Below are positions 45,001 through 57,400 of a DNA stretch of 64,000 nt, one piece after another; positions within the stretch are counted from its first letter, which is position 1, and each line of letters starts with the position of its first letter. The notes under the pieces are model-generated. The model saw nothing but the letters and a program-made list of their open reading frames with translations. It made no database searches and was not told the origin of the DNA. Source of the DNA: Euptelea pleiosperma (Eukaryota > Streptophyta > Magnoliopsida > Ranunculales > Eupteleaceae); contig CM068546.1 in assembly GCA_035048495.1 (NCBI GenBank), positions 11,786,435 through 11,850,434 of the forward strand, given 5' to 3'. Position numbers and translations under genes: made by a program.

Positions 45001-45372
45001 AAATTTAATACAATAGATAGACAAAATAATGAATATGTTCAAAATTTAAATAATTATGACAATTTAGAAGTCAATATGGACCTGATTGATTTAAATTTTA
45101 CACCATTCAAATCGATTGGTTAGAGTGTTATTAGTACTAATTAGGTGAGTTCATCATCAATAAAAATATGACATAATAAAAGAAAAAATTATGTGTAAAT
45201 TATGGAAAAAACCATTGTCTAAAACTTCAATGGTTGTAACTAACCACCTAAATAGACATAAATTATTTAAGAAAAAAATACAAATATAAAATAAATCAAA
45301 CTCTGTTACATAGATCTACTACTAGTGAGATTTCAAATTTATCATTTGACTAAGTAAGTGCTTGATAAGCAA
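42063..45372. other. AT-rich stretch, nearly featureless
   Basis: Over 3 kb of very AT-rich DNA with no credible ORF. One point of note: GCTCTAATACCACT at about 43408-43421 is, in minus orientation, AGTGGTATTAGAGC. That is close to the initiator-Met tRNA primer-binding site used by many plant LTR elements. No LTR ends or gag could be found with it, so this may be the relic of a minus-strand retroelement. Confidence 0.35.
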
Positions 45373-45397
45373 TTATATATATATATATATATATATT
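45373..45397. repeat. (TA)n microsatellite
   Basis: About twelve TA dinucleotides, immediately before the 3' side of a minus-strand LINE fragment. Confidence 0.85.
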
Positions 45398-45399
45398 CT

Positions 45400-47060
45400 T
45401 TTCGATATGTAAGCTGGGGTTAGCCGGACCCCTACCTGACCTTTAAGAAAATGATATTACAATCTAAGGGATAGACGCCCAGAGGCGTCATTAGCAAGAA
45501 TGATTCTAAGATCATTATGAAACTCCAAAGGTATAAGATTTTACAACCAGTCAATCTATTTAAAGAAGCAAGGTGGTCTGCTGCCTCTATTCACTTCCCT
45601 ATAAACATGATTTATGTCTATAGCTTCAAACTTATTCTAATTCTTGTGTATAGATCGAACTAGGCTCCTTGTATGCCAAGGGTTGGAACAAGTGCCTTTG
45701 ATGATATCTATCGTAACCTCCAAGTCAGTGGAAATATGAATTTTATACACTCCTTTGTTGATCGCTAATTGGATGCTCACATCAATAGCCTGAATTTCTT
45801 GGTAGAGGGTCGATGACTTAGCACAAGCCCCTGCATAGGCTACAAGAGCATCACCGTTAGAATCCCTCCATACCCCGCTAAGTTCTCCTTTACAAAACTG
45901 TCTATGTTTATGAGCCAATAACCGATAGGAGGCGCAACCCATTTACAAGTTCTAGCTAGATGGTGCTAGTACTCCACAAAAATCCAAGAGTCAAAAAATT
46001 CTCTAGTACTAGGCGTATCTTCAACTTTATATTTGCCTGACGTAAATCTAATTCTTGTCGACTCAATAATCAGATTAAGAACCATTTCCTTTGAACAATA
46101 CTTATTCTGGAAAATACGAACATTCCGCTCCTTTCAAATAAAGTAAATAGTGGCAATGAAAGCCACTATGAGAACTTGATTCTTCAACTCAAAACCTTTA
46201 AAGTGGTTCAAGATCCATTGGACCTCTATATCTAATGGCTGCACAACACGATAAAATTGAGAAAGCTTCAACACTTCCTTCCAGATGAACTTGGTGAAAC
46301 TATAGTCAAAGTAAAGATGTTTGATGGTCTCCCCTTCGGTCCAGCAAAAATTACACTTATTATTGTCGATGATGTTGTGGATGAACGGTTTATCCTTTGT
46401 TAACAAAGTGTCATTGACAGCAAGCCATGTAATAAAACTATGCCGTGGCACTGCCTGTTTACTCCAAACTATATTGTACCAGTCCACTCTGCTTTTAATA
46501 ACCTGATTAGCTTCATAGGCAGATTTCATAGTAAAATCCCCTGTGTTCGAAGGAGTCCAGATCACTTCATCTTGCTCTGAAAGGTTACCTATATCTATAT
46601 GAATTAGGCTGCTCCATAACTAATCAAGCTCTATAGTTTGAGCTAGTGGATGAATCCACTTACCATTAGCCAAAAGAGAAGATACTTTATCCTCCATTTG
46701 TAATCTTGTGTCAATCCTTTTATTTCTTCAGAACGTGTCCAGAAGAATACCTTGGGGATGCTAAGGGTCGAGCCAAAGGTTCGTGTTCTCCCCATTAGCG
46801 ATCAAATGTTGGATCAGTTTGCTAGCCATACACCTACTAGCCATAACCTTTCTCCAAACCCAATAGCAATCGCTCGAGATTTTCATAGTCCAAAACTACT
46901 TTTTCTTGATCAAATTCATCTTGACCCAATCTACCCATATGCTATTGCTATTAGTAGCAATAGCAAAAGTATATCTCATGATTGCAGCTTTATTCCATAC
47001 CTCAAAATTTTTCAAGCCAAGACCTCCCTCTGATTTAGGACAGCATATCTTTTTCCAGGC
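45400..47060 (-). pseudogene. 5'-truncated LINE: RT tail, zf-RVT and RNase H
   Basis: In minus orientation, from 47060 downward, the readable frame starts CPKSEGGLGLKNFEVWNKAA, the end of a LINE reverse transcriptase domain. A zinc-binding RT-associated domain follows at 46565-46134 (SAYEANQV, VPRHSFITWLAVNDTLLTKD, CNFCWTEGETIKHLYFDY). Last is an RNase H type domain at 45942-45637 (GVWRDSNGDALVAYAGACAK, YQEIQAID, STDLEVTIDIIKG). This order is that of L1-like plant LINEs. Stops and frameshifts separate the parts, and the RT core is missing upstream of 47060. Not functional. Confidence 0.85.
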
Positions 47061-47689
47061 TATAGCATAGATGAAGAATTTAATAATTTTTATAATGAAA
47101 GAATTTTTATTTTTGTGGATTGGAGATCAAAAATTTAATAAATGGATGAGAAATGCCTCCACCCCACAATTTATACTATTTTATACAAATTAATACACTT
47201 AAAAGCGATATAATAAAAATATTTTAGAAAAATACACTTGATAAGATTTGTCTCATATATATTAGACACATGGACATTTGGTCAATGTTGTCAATATATG
47301 TTCATTACAAATTATTTTCTAGATTTAAATTAGCATTTAAGTAAAAATAATAATTTATTTTAGTGGACTTCTGTATTTGTATACGAGATTATTAATTATT
47401 GAGGCTATTAATAATAATTTCACAACTTATGAAATTTCTAATAAAATATGTAGTATAACTCTAGATAATGTTTTAAACAGTTATGTTGCTAGAACTCTTA
47501 TAATTATGTTATAATAACAAATTACTTAAAAATTATTTTATATGTGTTGATAATTAATAAAATAGACATGACTTATTAATAATCAATACACAGACAGTAG
47601 AATCACCAAATGTTTTTTAAAAAAAATTGAATGTTTATAATCAAGAATGTCAATTGCTGCAATCTCAAAATGCATATGCTCCTAAAGAT
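47061..47689. other. Intergenic, nothing recognised
   Basis: Very AT-rich. No supported feature. Confidence 0.35.
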
Positions 47690-48238
47690 ATTAATAATAA
47701 AAAATGTATTATGATATGATTAAGCATAGATGAATAAAATCCTTAATAAATGTAAATCTTTACTATGTTACTTATACATATCATAATTCTTATGAATTGA
47801 GTAAGAGTAAAGTAAAATCATATACTATGAAAAAATGAAACAGTCAATGCGACAGGTGCCAGTAGACTTTATAAGAGATTTATTTATAATATAATTTAAA
47901 TACTCTAGATCCTCATTTTTAACCCACATAATTTTAAACTTCAAAAGCACAATCTTTTTCATTGCCATTTCAATGGGTTGAGTAATACTGAATAAATGTA
48001 AATTCCTCGCTCTATTACTCACACACATCACAATTTTAAGAAATAGAATAATAGTAAAACACAATTCTAGACTATGAAAAAATGATACTTTGTCAATGGG
48101 ATAGGTGCCACTAAACTTTCTAAAGGATTTAGTCATGATAGAATTTAAATACTTCAGATCCTCATTTTTAACCAACATTGTTTACTTCAGAAGTTCAATC
48201 TTTTTCATTACCAGTTCAATGGGTTAAATAATATGATA
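47690..48238. repeat. Tandem repeat of about 247 bp, two and a bit units
   Basis: TAAATGTAAAT, CTATGAAAAAATGA, GTCAATG(C/G)GA, AGGTGCCA, TCCTCATTTTTAACC and CAATCTTTTTCATTGCCA recur in order with a period near 247 bases (first unit from about 47746, second from about 47994, partial third from 48182). The minus ORF at 47825-48178 reads across the join and is not a gene. Confidence 0.75.
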
Positions 48239-48239
48239 A

Positions 48240-49999
48240 ACATGTCTCTTCCAACTTTTTCTCCTTTTGAATCGGGCATTTGAAGTCGAGGCAGAAGAAC
48301 TTGTCTACTTACCCTTGGGAGTATTTAATTTAATAATTTCTCTACTCATGGCATTCAACTTTTGTTCTAAGATTCTAATTTCTTAAGCAAATTCTCTTGG
48401 CTCCCTAATGGATTAATCATGGGAGGAGCCTTGAGAGATCTTTTTGGCTTATACGACAATTATAATTCACGTGATCCTTAATCCCACAATAATAACAAGT
48501 AGGAACACAGATGGGAGGTATAGGAGGGTCAACAAGTGTCTTCGATGGAACTTGGGCTTTGATAAATTTAGCTTCAGATGAGACTGTAGTGTTCAAAATA
48601 CCATTATATCTAAGGTCTCTCTTGTCTCCATTTCTTTTCCTAACCCTAAGGATTTTTTCAAGCTTTTTAGTTCTTCGAGAGAAGTAAGGTAAGTGCATCT
48701 TCAATTGAGTTAGTTCAAGCTCCAGAAACACCTTTGTCTCTAGATAAACATGGAATTCACTTTCTTAGAACTTGTTCTTATCTAGAAGAACAAACTAGGA
48801 CTGTTAATCCATCAATTTCCAACAACCATGCTAATCAAATTATTGTTTACCCTTATCAACTTAAGGATGTCCTTGTACAACTCTTAGTAGGCCACATGTA
48901 ATTCTTTTTCATTCTCAGTATCATAATCATTTTGAATCTAATTAGTCTAGTCAATTTCGTCAGATGTTTCATTCTTAACAGAGTCAATGATATAGGCAAT
49001 AAAAGCTATCTAATATTTAACGTCATTAATGTTATTAGAGTCATCAGACTCATCAAATTCTAACTCACTACCATCGTACTTGACATTCATAACCTTATTC
49101 TTTCCTTTTAACTTTTTGTTGGGACAGTTAGAGGTAATGTGTTCAAAACATCAACACTTATAGCATTGGACCTTAGTGGACTTGGGTTCATCCTTATATT
49201 TCTTTTTGAATCTATCTTGGGATCTAAATCTCTCTTTATTATTCTATTCATGTGTCAAAAAAATTTCCTTTCTTTCATAGCAACTTTACAAACTCTTTAA
49301 AAATGAAAGTCATCTCCTCATCATCAAACCTACTCTCATCTTTAGACTCTTCTTTTTCATTCGTTGAAGTTTTTAGGACAATTCTCTTATTCCCTTTGGA
49401 CCGAGGCAAGTTAAGCTCAAATGTATGAAGGATCCAGCCAACTCATTTATCTTGAGAGTATCAACATTCTTGCTCTCTTCGATAACTGTGACAGGTTAAA
49501 ATCTCCAAGGTAGAGATCTCAAAACCTTTTTAATGACTTTGGACTCTGGGATTTTTTTACTTAAGTTATAACAAGAAGTAACGATGTCACTAAGTTTGGC
49601 ATAAAAGTCAACAAAATTTTCATTGTCATCCATTCTAATATTTTCGAACCTAGAGGTAAGCATCTGAAGTTTTGATATCCCACACTTCTTTAGTTTTGTC
49701 ACAAGTTGATATATGATGGAACTCATCAAGTGTGACAGCATTGAAGATTGCGTTGAGAGCTTTATTGTTCTAATTAAACTATTCAATTTCATCTTTGGTC
49801 CATTTGTCATGAGGTTTAGAAATGTCTTCCTCAGACTCAGATTGTGTTCCAACCCTTGGCAGTAATCAGCCAAATTCTCTCATCGAAAAATTTTAAAAAA
49901 CCTCATCTTAGCTTTCTAATAAGCATAGCTATTTTCATCAAAAAGAGGAGGACGGGTGATGGAACCATCCTTGCATTGTAAATCTATAGACTTAGACAT
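48240..49999 (-). pseudogene. Decayed Ty1/copia-type gag region
   Basis: In minus orientation the start codon is at 49999-49997 (MSKSIDLQCKDGSITRPP), close behind a primer-binding site. A UBN2-like gag domain follows at about 49873-49496 (MLTSRFENIRMDDNENF, VDFYAKLSDIV, KVIKKVLRSLP). A zinc knuckle remnant with a stop lies near 49150 (CYKC..CFEHITSNCP) and an intact CCHC knuckle near 48485 (CYYCGIKDHVNYNC). At least ten stops and frameshifts break the frame. No integrase or RT is visible before 48240, so the element is 3'-truncated. Confidence 0.85.
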
Positions 50000-50047
50000 T
50001 GAATAAGATCACACTCAGGTTGTTAAACCTAATATAATGCCCTAGAT

Positions 50048-50059
50048 GCTTTGATACCA
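50048..50059 (-). other. Retrotransposon primer-binding site (initiator Met tRNA type)
   Basis: In minus orientation it reads TGGTATCAAAGC, close to the TGGTATCAGAGC complementary to plant initiator tRNA-Met. The bases just upstream, TTTCA followed by AC, fit an LTR ending in CA. Confidence 0.75.
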
Positions 50060-50061
50060 GT

Positions 50062-50660
50062 TGAAAGTACATGGGTCTATGTATCCGCAGGACCTAGAGG
50101 GGTGTGAATAGGTCCGATTCAAATTTTAATCAATTATAAAAATAAATTAACCTATTTTATTCGGTTGGTGATAAAGGTTCCTATTGCATGCAATATTTGA
50201 GTAGAAGCAGATATATCAAACTGACCAATCCAAATATATCAAGGATATGCACGTGAGGAAGGGGTGACTTACTTGCCATATGGGATTAGTCGGGATATAT
50301 TTTTTCTGAACTTGTTCAATTGATTAACAATGATAAACAATCACACAATCAATGCACGATATTTTACGAGGAAAACCCGAACGGGGAATACCTTCGGACC
50401 ACGTTCAGATGCAAAGTGAACTACGAGAAATATGAGCATAAAAGTTACCCACGTCCCACGTTACCCTCTGAATACCAACTCAATACAGCCACAAGTCACC
50501 AGTCGTCACTTTACTATACCTTTTGTAGCTCCACGCTTTGAATCCATGAATATGTTATTTCGATAATCTTCTCACGATTCAAAATCCACTAGACCATCAT
50601 CACCCAATCACACACGGGTACCACCCATGAACTATGAATATTAACAAACTGAGGATTTGC
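50062..50660 (-). repeat. Probable 5' LTR of the decayed copia element
   Basis: The LTR should end (minus orientation) at 50062, next to the primer-binding site. Its other end could not be set from sequence alone. The part at 50300-50580 is shared with 41041-41330. The ORF at 50320-50541 lies inside it and is not a gene. Confidence 0.5.
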
Positions 50661-51589
50661 TTAACACTTCATGGAAGAACAAAATTCAACCACAAAGATA
50701 CAAGCAAACGTCCACATCAAAATCCCAAAGAATATGTCAAAGAACAATCAAGGGATCTTCAAAGAAATGGAAAAAACCTATAAAGGATTTATAAAACACT
50801 TAGGTTCTTTTGGTTTTTTTGTGTTCTCTTGTAACTTAGGGTTTAGGGTTTAGCCTGATTGGTGTTTTCTAGGCGTTGGATGTCATTACCTGTAAAACCT
50901 AGAAAGGGTAGTTTATATGTTTTTATTATTATTTTTACTCCCATTCCCACTAGGACTCTATGTGCACACAACCTAAACCTATTGGGGCTTAAACTCTTAA
51001 CACGAACTAAGCCCCCCTCATCTATTTATAAATGCAACCTTACATCATTGTGTGTAGCTACTGTGACCAAACGAAGTTGCAACTGTGTAGCTCCTTGAAG
51101 CAGCTCCATCGTTGATCAATCAACATCTCTTTGCCTTAAAATTCAACCATCAACCAATTTTAATCAAGTAATCTTTTTTTTTCTTTTTTATGTTTATAAC
51201 TTAATATACAAACTCGTGTACATCAGTCGACCCAACCATGATTTCTTAGATTAATATTTATTTTATTATTTCTTTCTTTTGTGCCTCCAACCATCACAAG
51301 CCTTGATCGTAAAAAACCAAAATTTATCTTCCAAAATCTTTGTTTTATTCCTTGAAAATTCTTAATCTCTTTAGAACTTGCATTAGTTTTCCAAAGCCCA
51401 TATTCGATGAGGTTTTGATGTTGATCACCGTGTACCCACGCCTATTTACCATTAGTTGTTTAGAATTTTAAACTCATTAAGATAATATTTTTCTTTCTTT
51501 GATTCTTCTCACCTACAAACTCATGTGTTATTTAAAAAAAAAAAGATAATAAATAAAGAAGAGAAAAAAAAAGAAAAATAGTATAACAA
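50661..51589. other. Intergenic, nothing sure
   Basis: AGCCTGATTGGTGTTTTCTA (50853-50872) and GGCGTTGGATG are MITE family 1 arm words, so a broken copy lies there. Otherwise no feature. Confidence 0.35.
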
Positions 51590-52165
51590 AAATATATAGA
51601 GAGAATGGAGATTTAGAGAGAGGAGGGAGAAAATATTACAAAATAAAGTAAAATGCTAGCAGAGGGTTTTGAACCTTGGTATTTGACTTAATTTTCTGCA
51701 TACTTTACCAACTGAGCAAGTCTTCATCATATGTTAATTGATAAGCTTTAATCTCCTTAATCTCTTCTTTGAGGACTTGTCTCTCATTTTCTCTTGATTT
51801 TCTCTCAGGCTTTTTCAACTCTCTGGCTCTTCCCATTTTTGGCCTACATCTCCTTGTCTAAGTCTACTGGCTCTTTATGCTTTGATCAAAGGCTCTAGCA
51901 GTTAGTTATGGGCCCACAATCATAAATTGTCCAATCGGGTTTCCTGCGATAGAAAAAAATACGTAATTAGAATGACTTTATATCTCGACTTCCGAAAATA
52001 TATTTAATTTATGCAAATATACCATTTTTTTTCAGAAAAAGTGTGTTCTACCTAATATAAGAAACTCTTACGTAGAAAAATTTATAAAAATGACAGTTTT
52101 ACGTAAGAGAATATGATAACGCTAAAAGAATAATTATTCAAAATAAGTACTTTTGAGCGAATATC
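51590..52165. repeat. Dispersed repeat, partner at 37700-38240
   Basis: Shares the ordered words listed for the 37.7-kb copy, including the GA-rich left part, the tRNA-like module, and AAAAAATACGTAATT through GCGAATATC on the right. Copies differ by many substitutions and indels, so the duplication is old. Confidence 0.75.
51660..51721 (-). other. tRNA-derived module (second copy)
   Basis: In minus orientation it reads TTGCTCAGTTGGTAAAG (A-box-like, canonical D-loop GCTCAGTTGGTA). After about 26 bases comes CCAAGGTTCAAAACCCTC (B-box-like T arm). The acceptor stem is not recognisable. The A box here is closer to a real tRNA than in the 37.7-kb copy, and the B box slightly less so. Confidence 0.5.
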
Positions 52166-52662
52166 AATAACCCTTCGAGATCTTGAAACAAGTTTCATTT
52201 GAGTCTAGGAAGCATCTCAATCTGGAATTGTTCTCCATTAAGTTCTATTAAAAATTGATCCCCTTTTTAGAACTGTTATCAACTCTTTCCAATACTAATT
52301 TTTCTTATTATTCCTTCAAATGCTTGTTATCTCCAAATTCTTATACATTTTAAATTATAATGACCCCCAAATTTCTTCAAATTCCAAAACCTTTAATTGC
52401 ATTCACAATTGAATATGGAACCAATTCAAATCCATTAGTTTGTCACATGCAATGCTACCCAAACAAGGCCTAAGAAGGTTATATTTTTTAATCTACATTA
52501 TTATTATACGTAGATAGTGGGCTTAATTGAAGCTCTAATAACAAGTTGAATTAGCACAAAACAAACCAACTTGAATAATTACAAGTAATTGGATAGTGAA
52601 CTAAGGTAGGATTATGTTCTCGATATCTTGCTTCTATGCACGTGTTTTTGTAATTAGTACCA
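52166..52662. other. Intergenic, nothing recognised
   Basis: AT-rich, no supported feature. Confidence 0.35.
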
Positions 52663-53060
52663 AGGTTTAAAAAATGACTGTTATAATGAAAATAACGGCC
52701 GTTATAACGGATTTGGACCTCCCCCATTACGTTATGGATTGTTAAAACGCCCAAAAAATAACGGCCGTTATAACAAAAATAATGGCCATTATTTTCTGTT
52801 GTTTTTTCGTTAAAAATTTTGTGAAAAAAAATGGCCATTTTTTTTTTTTTTCGTTTTTTCTGTTATTTTTCCATTTTTGAAATTCAAAATTTGAATTTCA
52901 GTGCCATTTTTTCCGTTATTTCCATTATTTTTTGTTATTTTCCATTTTTCCTATTTTTTTTTTCGTTTTTGCCCCTGAGCATTTTTTTTCGTTATAATGG
53001 AAAAATAGTAATGCCCCCAGTCCGTTATACAATTATAACGGTCCCCTTTAAATCTTGATT
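52663..53060. mobile_element. MITE, family 6 (long copy)
   Basis: ACCAAGGTTTAAAAAATGAC at the left and TATAACGGTCCCCTTTAAAT at the right are inverted. Internal AATAACGGCCGTTATAACGG words and T-rich arms mirror each other. The short ORFs here come from these runs. Confidence 0.6.
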
Positions 53061-53899
53061 AGTACATTACTAAATACATATATTTAAAATGAAAAATCTT
53101 GTTTTAATTTATCTTGAAAGCATGTGTATTGATTTTTATGCATCCTCGTTGATTTATCTACATGTATTGAGACATGGTTGTTAATTGGATATTATTTTGG
53201 ATTATTGATTATTATTGTTAGAGATGTATTGTGGCTCGTGATTGTTATTTATTTCATTGTTATCATTTTTTAGGGTTCGGATGTATCGTAGGACTACGGC
53301 CCTTTGGATGTTCTCTCGAATTTCAAGAGTATGCTTAAAAAGTAACATGAACATTCTACTCCCAATGGTGAAATATTTAAAACATCTGGATTCTTGTGGT
53401 GAAATTAATGGCATGGTTCGTCCGCAAAAAGCCACGTCTTTATCTTAGCCGTGCATTTTTTTTTTTTAATATATTTTGACTCTTGGGGTTTTGGGATTTA
53501 CCCGATGAGTCAAGTTGTTTGATTATCGATATTATCGATGCACATTTCAATCATTGTGTGGTTTTTATCATGTTTTAATCGTTCATCCCCATAGAAGTTT
53601 GGGTGGTGGAGCAAAATCTACTGAGCGCGTTATGTTCATGTCTATTCTAACATTTTGCAGATATATTAGATGAACTAACGGCTCAGTGATAAAAACCGAA
53701 AGACTTTAAAATATTTACTGCTTTCCTAGAGAACATATCTATGTTTATTTTTCAGTCATTTGAATTTCGAATTATTCTTAGTAGGTTGTTATTTGACGTT
53801 CGGAATGTAATTGTTATGTGTCGTTACAGTTCCCCAAAATAATTCTTGAATCCCATGATTAAAAATCAGCCTATGAAAATGATATCTAACTATTATAAA
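53061..53899. other. Intergenic, nothing recognised
   Basis: AT-rich. The opposing ORFs at 53202-53448 are mutual shadows without motifs. Confidence 0.35.
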
Positions 53900-54196
53900 C
53901 CACCAATCACGTGGCACATTTTTAAAGGACACTCACCGTATGAATGTTTGGCTAATCCCTAGGTGGGCATACAAACCAAAAATCAACATGATTAGTGATT
54001 TTTAAGCCTTGGATTGGAGTAATTATCATGTGTTGATTTTAACCGTCGGAAGCATTATTGACAATTATTTGGGGTATAAAGATCTATAGGTTTGAAATCA
54101 TTAATTAGGCTAATTTCTGGTTTGTACGTCCACTTAGGAATTGGCAAACATCCAATTGTCAGAATCCTCTAAAAATATGCCACGTGTCTCATACTG
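53900..54196. mobile_element. Foldback MITE, family 1, upstream of the NDUFAF7-like gene
   Basis: ATCACGTGGCACATTTTTAA at the left is mirrored by AAAAATATGCCACGTGTCTC at the right. CCCTAGGTGGGC/CCACTTAGGAATTGG and CATGATTAGTGATTTTTA/AAATCATTAATTAGG are also mirrored. Its right end is about 235 bases from the start codon. Confidence 0.75.
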
Positions 54197-54430
54197 TTGG
54201 TGGTCAGCGGCTTTGCGGACCAAGGGTTTCCCACGTGAGGTTTTTAGGTGCGGCCCGGACGCCCAGATATAAAACGCCAGATCAAATTTTTCCTGAGGGA
54301 TGCATCAACCAAAGTGACTCGAGAGTTCAATACAGTAGTCCCTCACCGCCGCTAGCTAGTCTACAGAATTTCAAACTTCAAACTCGTTGGTTACGAAGAA
54401 TCTGAAGATTGCAGAGTTGAGTGAGAGAGC

Positions 54431-57400
54431 ATGAGAAGGGCTAACGAGATGTCCCATCTCTTTAATAACAGTAAAAAGCTTGCTCCGCTCCTCTTCGCCT
54501 ATCGCTCGCCCAAAGGTACCAAACCCCACTTTCCCATATTCATCTCTACTTTTATGGTTTTTTGTTTTTTTTCTTAATTTTTTTTTTTGCCTCTCTCTCT
54601 AAGCAGTATTTTCAAGGGAACCCTTCACTTCTGGTTCATCTTCAACCTTTTTCTCTACCGACATTGTTGGTGATACACCTATACTCGTAAGATTAAAAAA
54701 CCTCTCTCGCTATCTTTCATCATCATCTTTCTTATGCTTGTTCAATTGATATTTTGCAGGTTCGAGATTTCATTCGCTCTGCATTGTACGACCCAAACCA
54801 TGGGTATTTCTCCCAAAGATCAGGAGCGGTTGGAATACTTGAGAAGAGCATCAAGTTCAATCAGATGGAAGGTACTTACAGTCATCATCATCATAATCTC
54901 TTCTCGCTTTTGATGCTCTCTTCCTTCAGTATTTTTGCAGTTAAAGAGACATGGGCACCTCAATAACATAACGTTGATCCTATCAAAGAAAAATAGTACT
55001 TGGTTCCTTTAGATTCTATTAGAATAGGCAAATAATGGTATAAGCACGCCTTGATTCTCTCAATCATCGACTCTTGAACATATGACTGTTCCTTTCTTTC
55101 CATATACCCCAACACACCGCAAAAGAAATCTCCTCTAATGTATGCGACCTTGCGCTTCAAATCCATCAAAATTCCTAGGAGTGATCCATTGGATACCGAA
55201 AGAAAGCTTGCCATACCTTACTAGAATAGTCATACTGAAGAAGAAGATGAGTCTCTCCATTTGCTTTGCAAAGGAGGCTAACCTTAGGTATTGTCTTCCG
55301 TTTGCTTGTTAGGTGATCAATGGCGAGACTTTTATTGAGCATGACTGTCCAAAGGAAGAAAGCAACCTTGGATGGCATTTGAGCACTCCGCATGTTCTTA
55401 GCCTGAAAGAATGGATTGTCAAACAATGGGCTGAAAAATTACCTTATGAATTCCATTTCCATATATGTCTATCCTCCAAATGATTCGAAATGTGTAGTTT
55501 CTTTGAAGTAAGATAGGAGACTGACCAGGAGATCCATTTCCAAATAATTTAGATTTCTTCTAATAGTGGGTTCCACCACTCCGTATGTTATCCTATCATA
55601 GCAACTATGGACTGAGATCCCTCTTTGATCTACCATGTTGTAAATCTCTGAAAAGACTCGAAGAAGAGGAAGCTCTCCTCACTTCTAGAAGAAGAAGAAG
55701 AAGAAGAAGAAGAAGGAGGAGGAGGAGGTTACGAAAGACACTCCCGATATATAAAGTCTTTCTATGAACACCATTTTTTGGCTAGAAAATTTGCTATCTC
55801 ATTAGCAATACAATTCCTATGGAAGAAAATAACCATCCACCCTATGACCAATTCCCTTATGTTTATTAATTGATCTTCACGAATCTCCAAGTGTATTGCT
55901 CCTTGCCACTTGCCCACTTAATGGCATTTGCAAAGTAGTCACCTTCAACTATTAGATGGCCATTAAAACTTGTCCTTGAAAATCTTCACTCCCTGAAGAG
56001 TCGCTCTAATTTAGATTCATTTGAGTTGGTCATCCCAATAGGGGCCAAAAAAGAATTTAATTGTATCACCCCGATTGTTGTGAAAAGCTCCTCCAATGCT
56101 TGTTAGTCCCAGAGCCCTTAATGCGCTGCCATCAAAATTGAGCTTTATCTAGCCTTTGAATGGCTTCTCCTAAAATGGACTTTCTTTTCCTTGATAGCTC
56201 CATTAATTAATATATATGATTCCAATTTGCTACCATATTTAACAAGTACACAGACACATGCGTTGGTGTCCGACATAGATACGAAGTGTTAGATACATTG
56301 ACCCCCATAAGCCCAATACGTTGACACATCCATATAGTTAATTCTTTATGCTGAAAGATATATCTTTTAAATACTTTAGTCGTTGTTAAGTATGCAATAT
56401 GGATTTAATGTATTTAGATTAAGCTGATATACCTTAAAATCAAATAAACCATGTACAAATAATATCTGCTTTTTTTTTTTTTGAATAGATTGAGATTTGT
56501 TTGAAAAGGTGTGTCGGCATATGTCCCACATGTGAATATAGCAACGTGTCTAACACGACAAATTCTTAGAAAATGGAGGGTCCTGGTTACATAGAATGAG
56601 ACTGTAATTCCTTTAAACTTGAAACTAAACTCCAATCCAATCCATTGAAACCTTCCAGTTCATGTTATACTCTTCCATAGGGTGGTGAGATCGGTCTTCA
56701 AATATACTTATGTTTCCAAATTCCCTAGCTTATGGCGTATGGTAGAATTTTTCATAAAATCTTGCCTCTCACCCCAATGGGGACAGAGGGCAAGCCCCAT
56801 AATGAGATCCGCAAAATCTTTAGGACTTACCCACTTCATGTTAAAATGGTTTAGAAAAAAAGCTCCAAACTTCTTTGGCCAAGTTGTAGTGGACAAATGG
56901 GTGACCCATACTTTCCTCCTCATTTTTGCACATAGTTTCTAAATTTAAAAGTCAATATTTGTTACTAGTATTTTAGTTTCTAAACTAAATACTGGCGCGT
57001 TCCTCAAGGAAGTCGGGTTGAGGTGGGTGATGCTGGGCTCTCTTATGGACCTTCTCTTTTGTTGGCCCCCTCCAGCTTTCTCTAAAAGAGGATGTATCCT
57101 TTGGAAATTACTCCCCTTCGTAATCTTGAGGGGGCTGTGGAAGGAAAGGAAACAATGAGTGTTCGAACGCAAGAGCGAAGATTTGGCCTCGATTGTCCTT
57201 AACATCAAGGGTCTTGTCTTCTTATGGTCTAATGTGTATATGGTATGTAGATGACTTTCTTTGAGGATTTTGTGCCGATGGGACCTCTTTTGTATTAGGG
57301 ACGCTTGTTAATTGGGAGCCCCTTGGCTTCCTTTCTTGTTTGGCGTTTGGCTTTGTGTAGGTCACCTCGACCTCATAAGCTTAGCTGCTTCTTTTTTCTG

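Noticed and set aside
42063..45372. Full retroelement around the primer-binding-like site at 43408
   Set aside because: No LTR ends, gag or pol text could be found on either side, so only the site is mentioned.
54958..56190. A single LINE spanning zf-RVT and RNase H
   Set aside because: On the minus strand the RNase H piece lies upstream of the zf-RVT piece, the reverse of the normal order, so they are listed as separate fragments.
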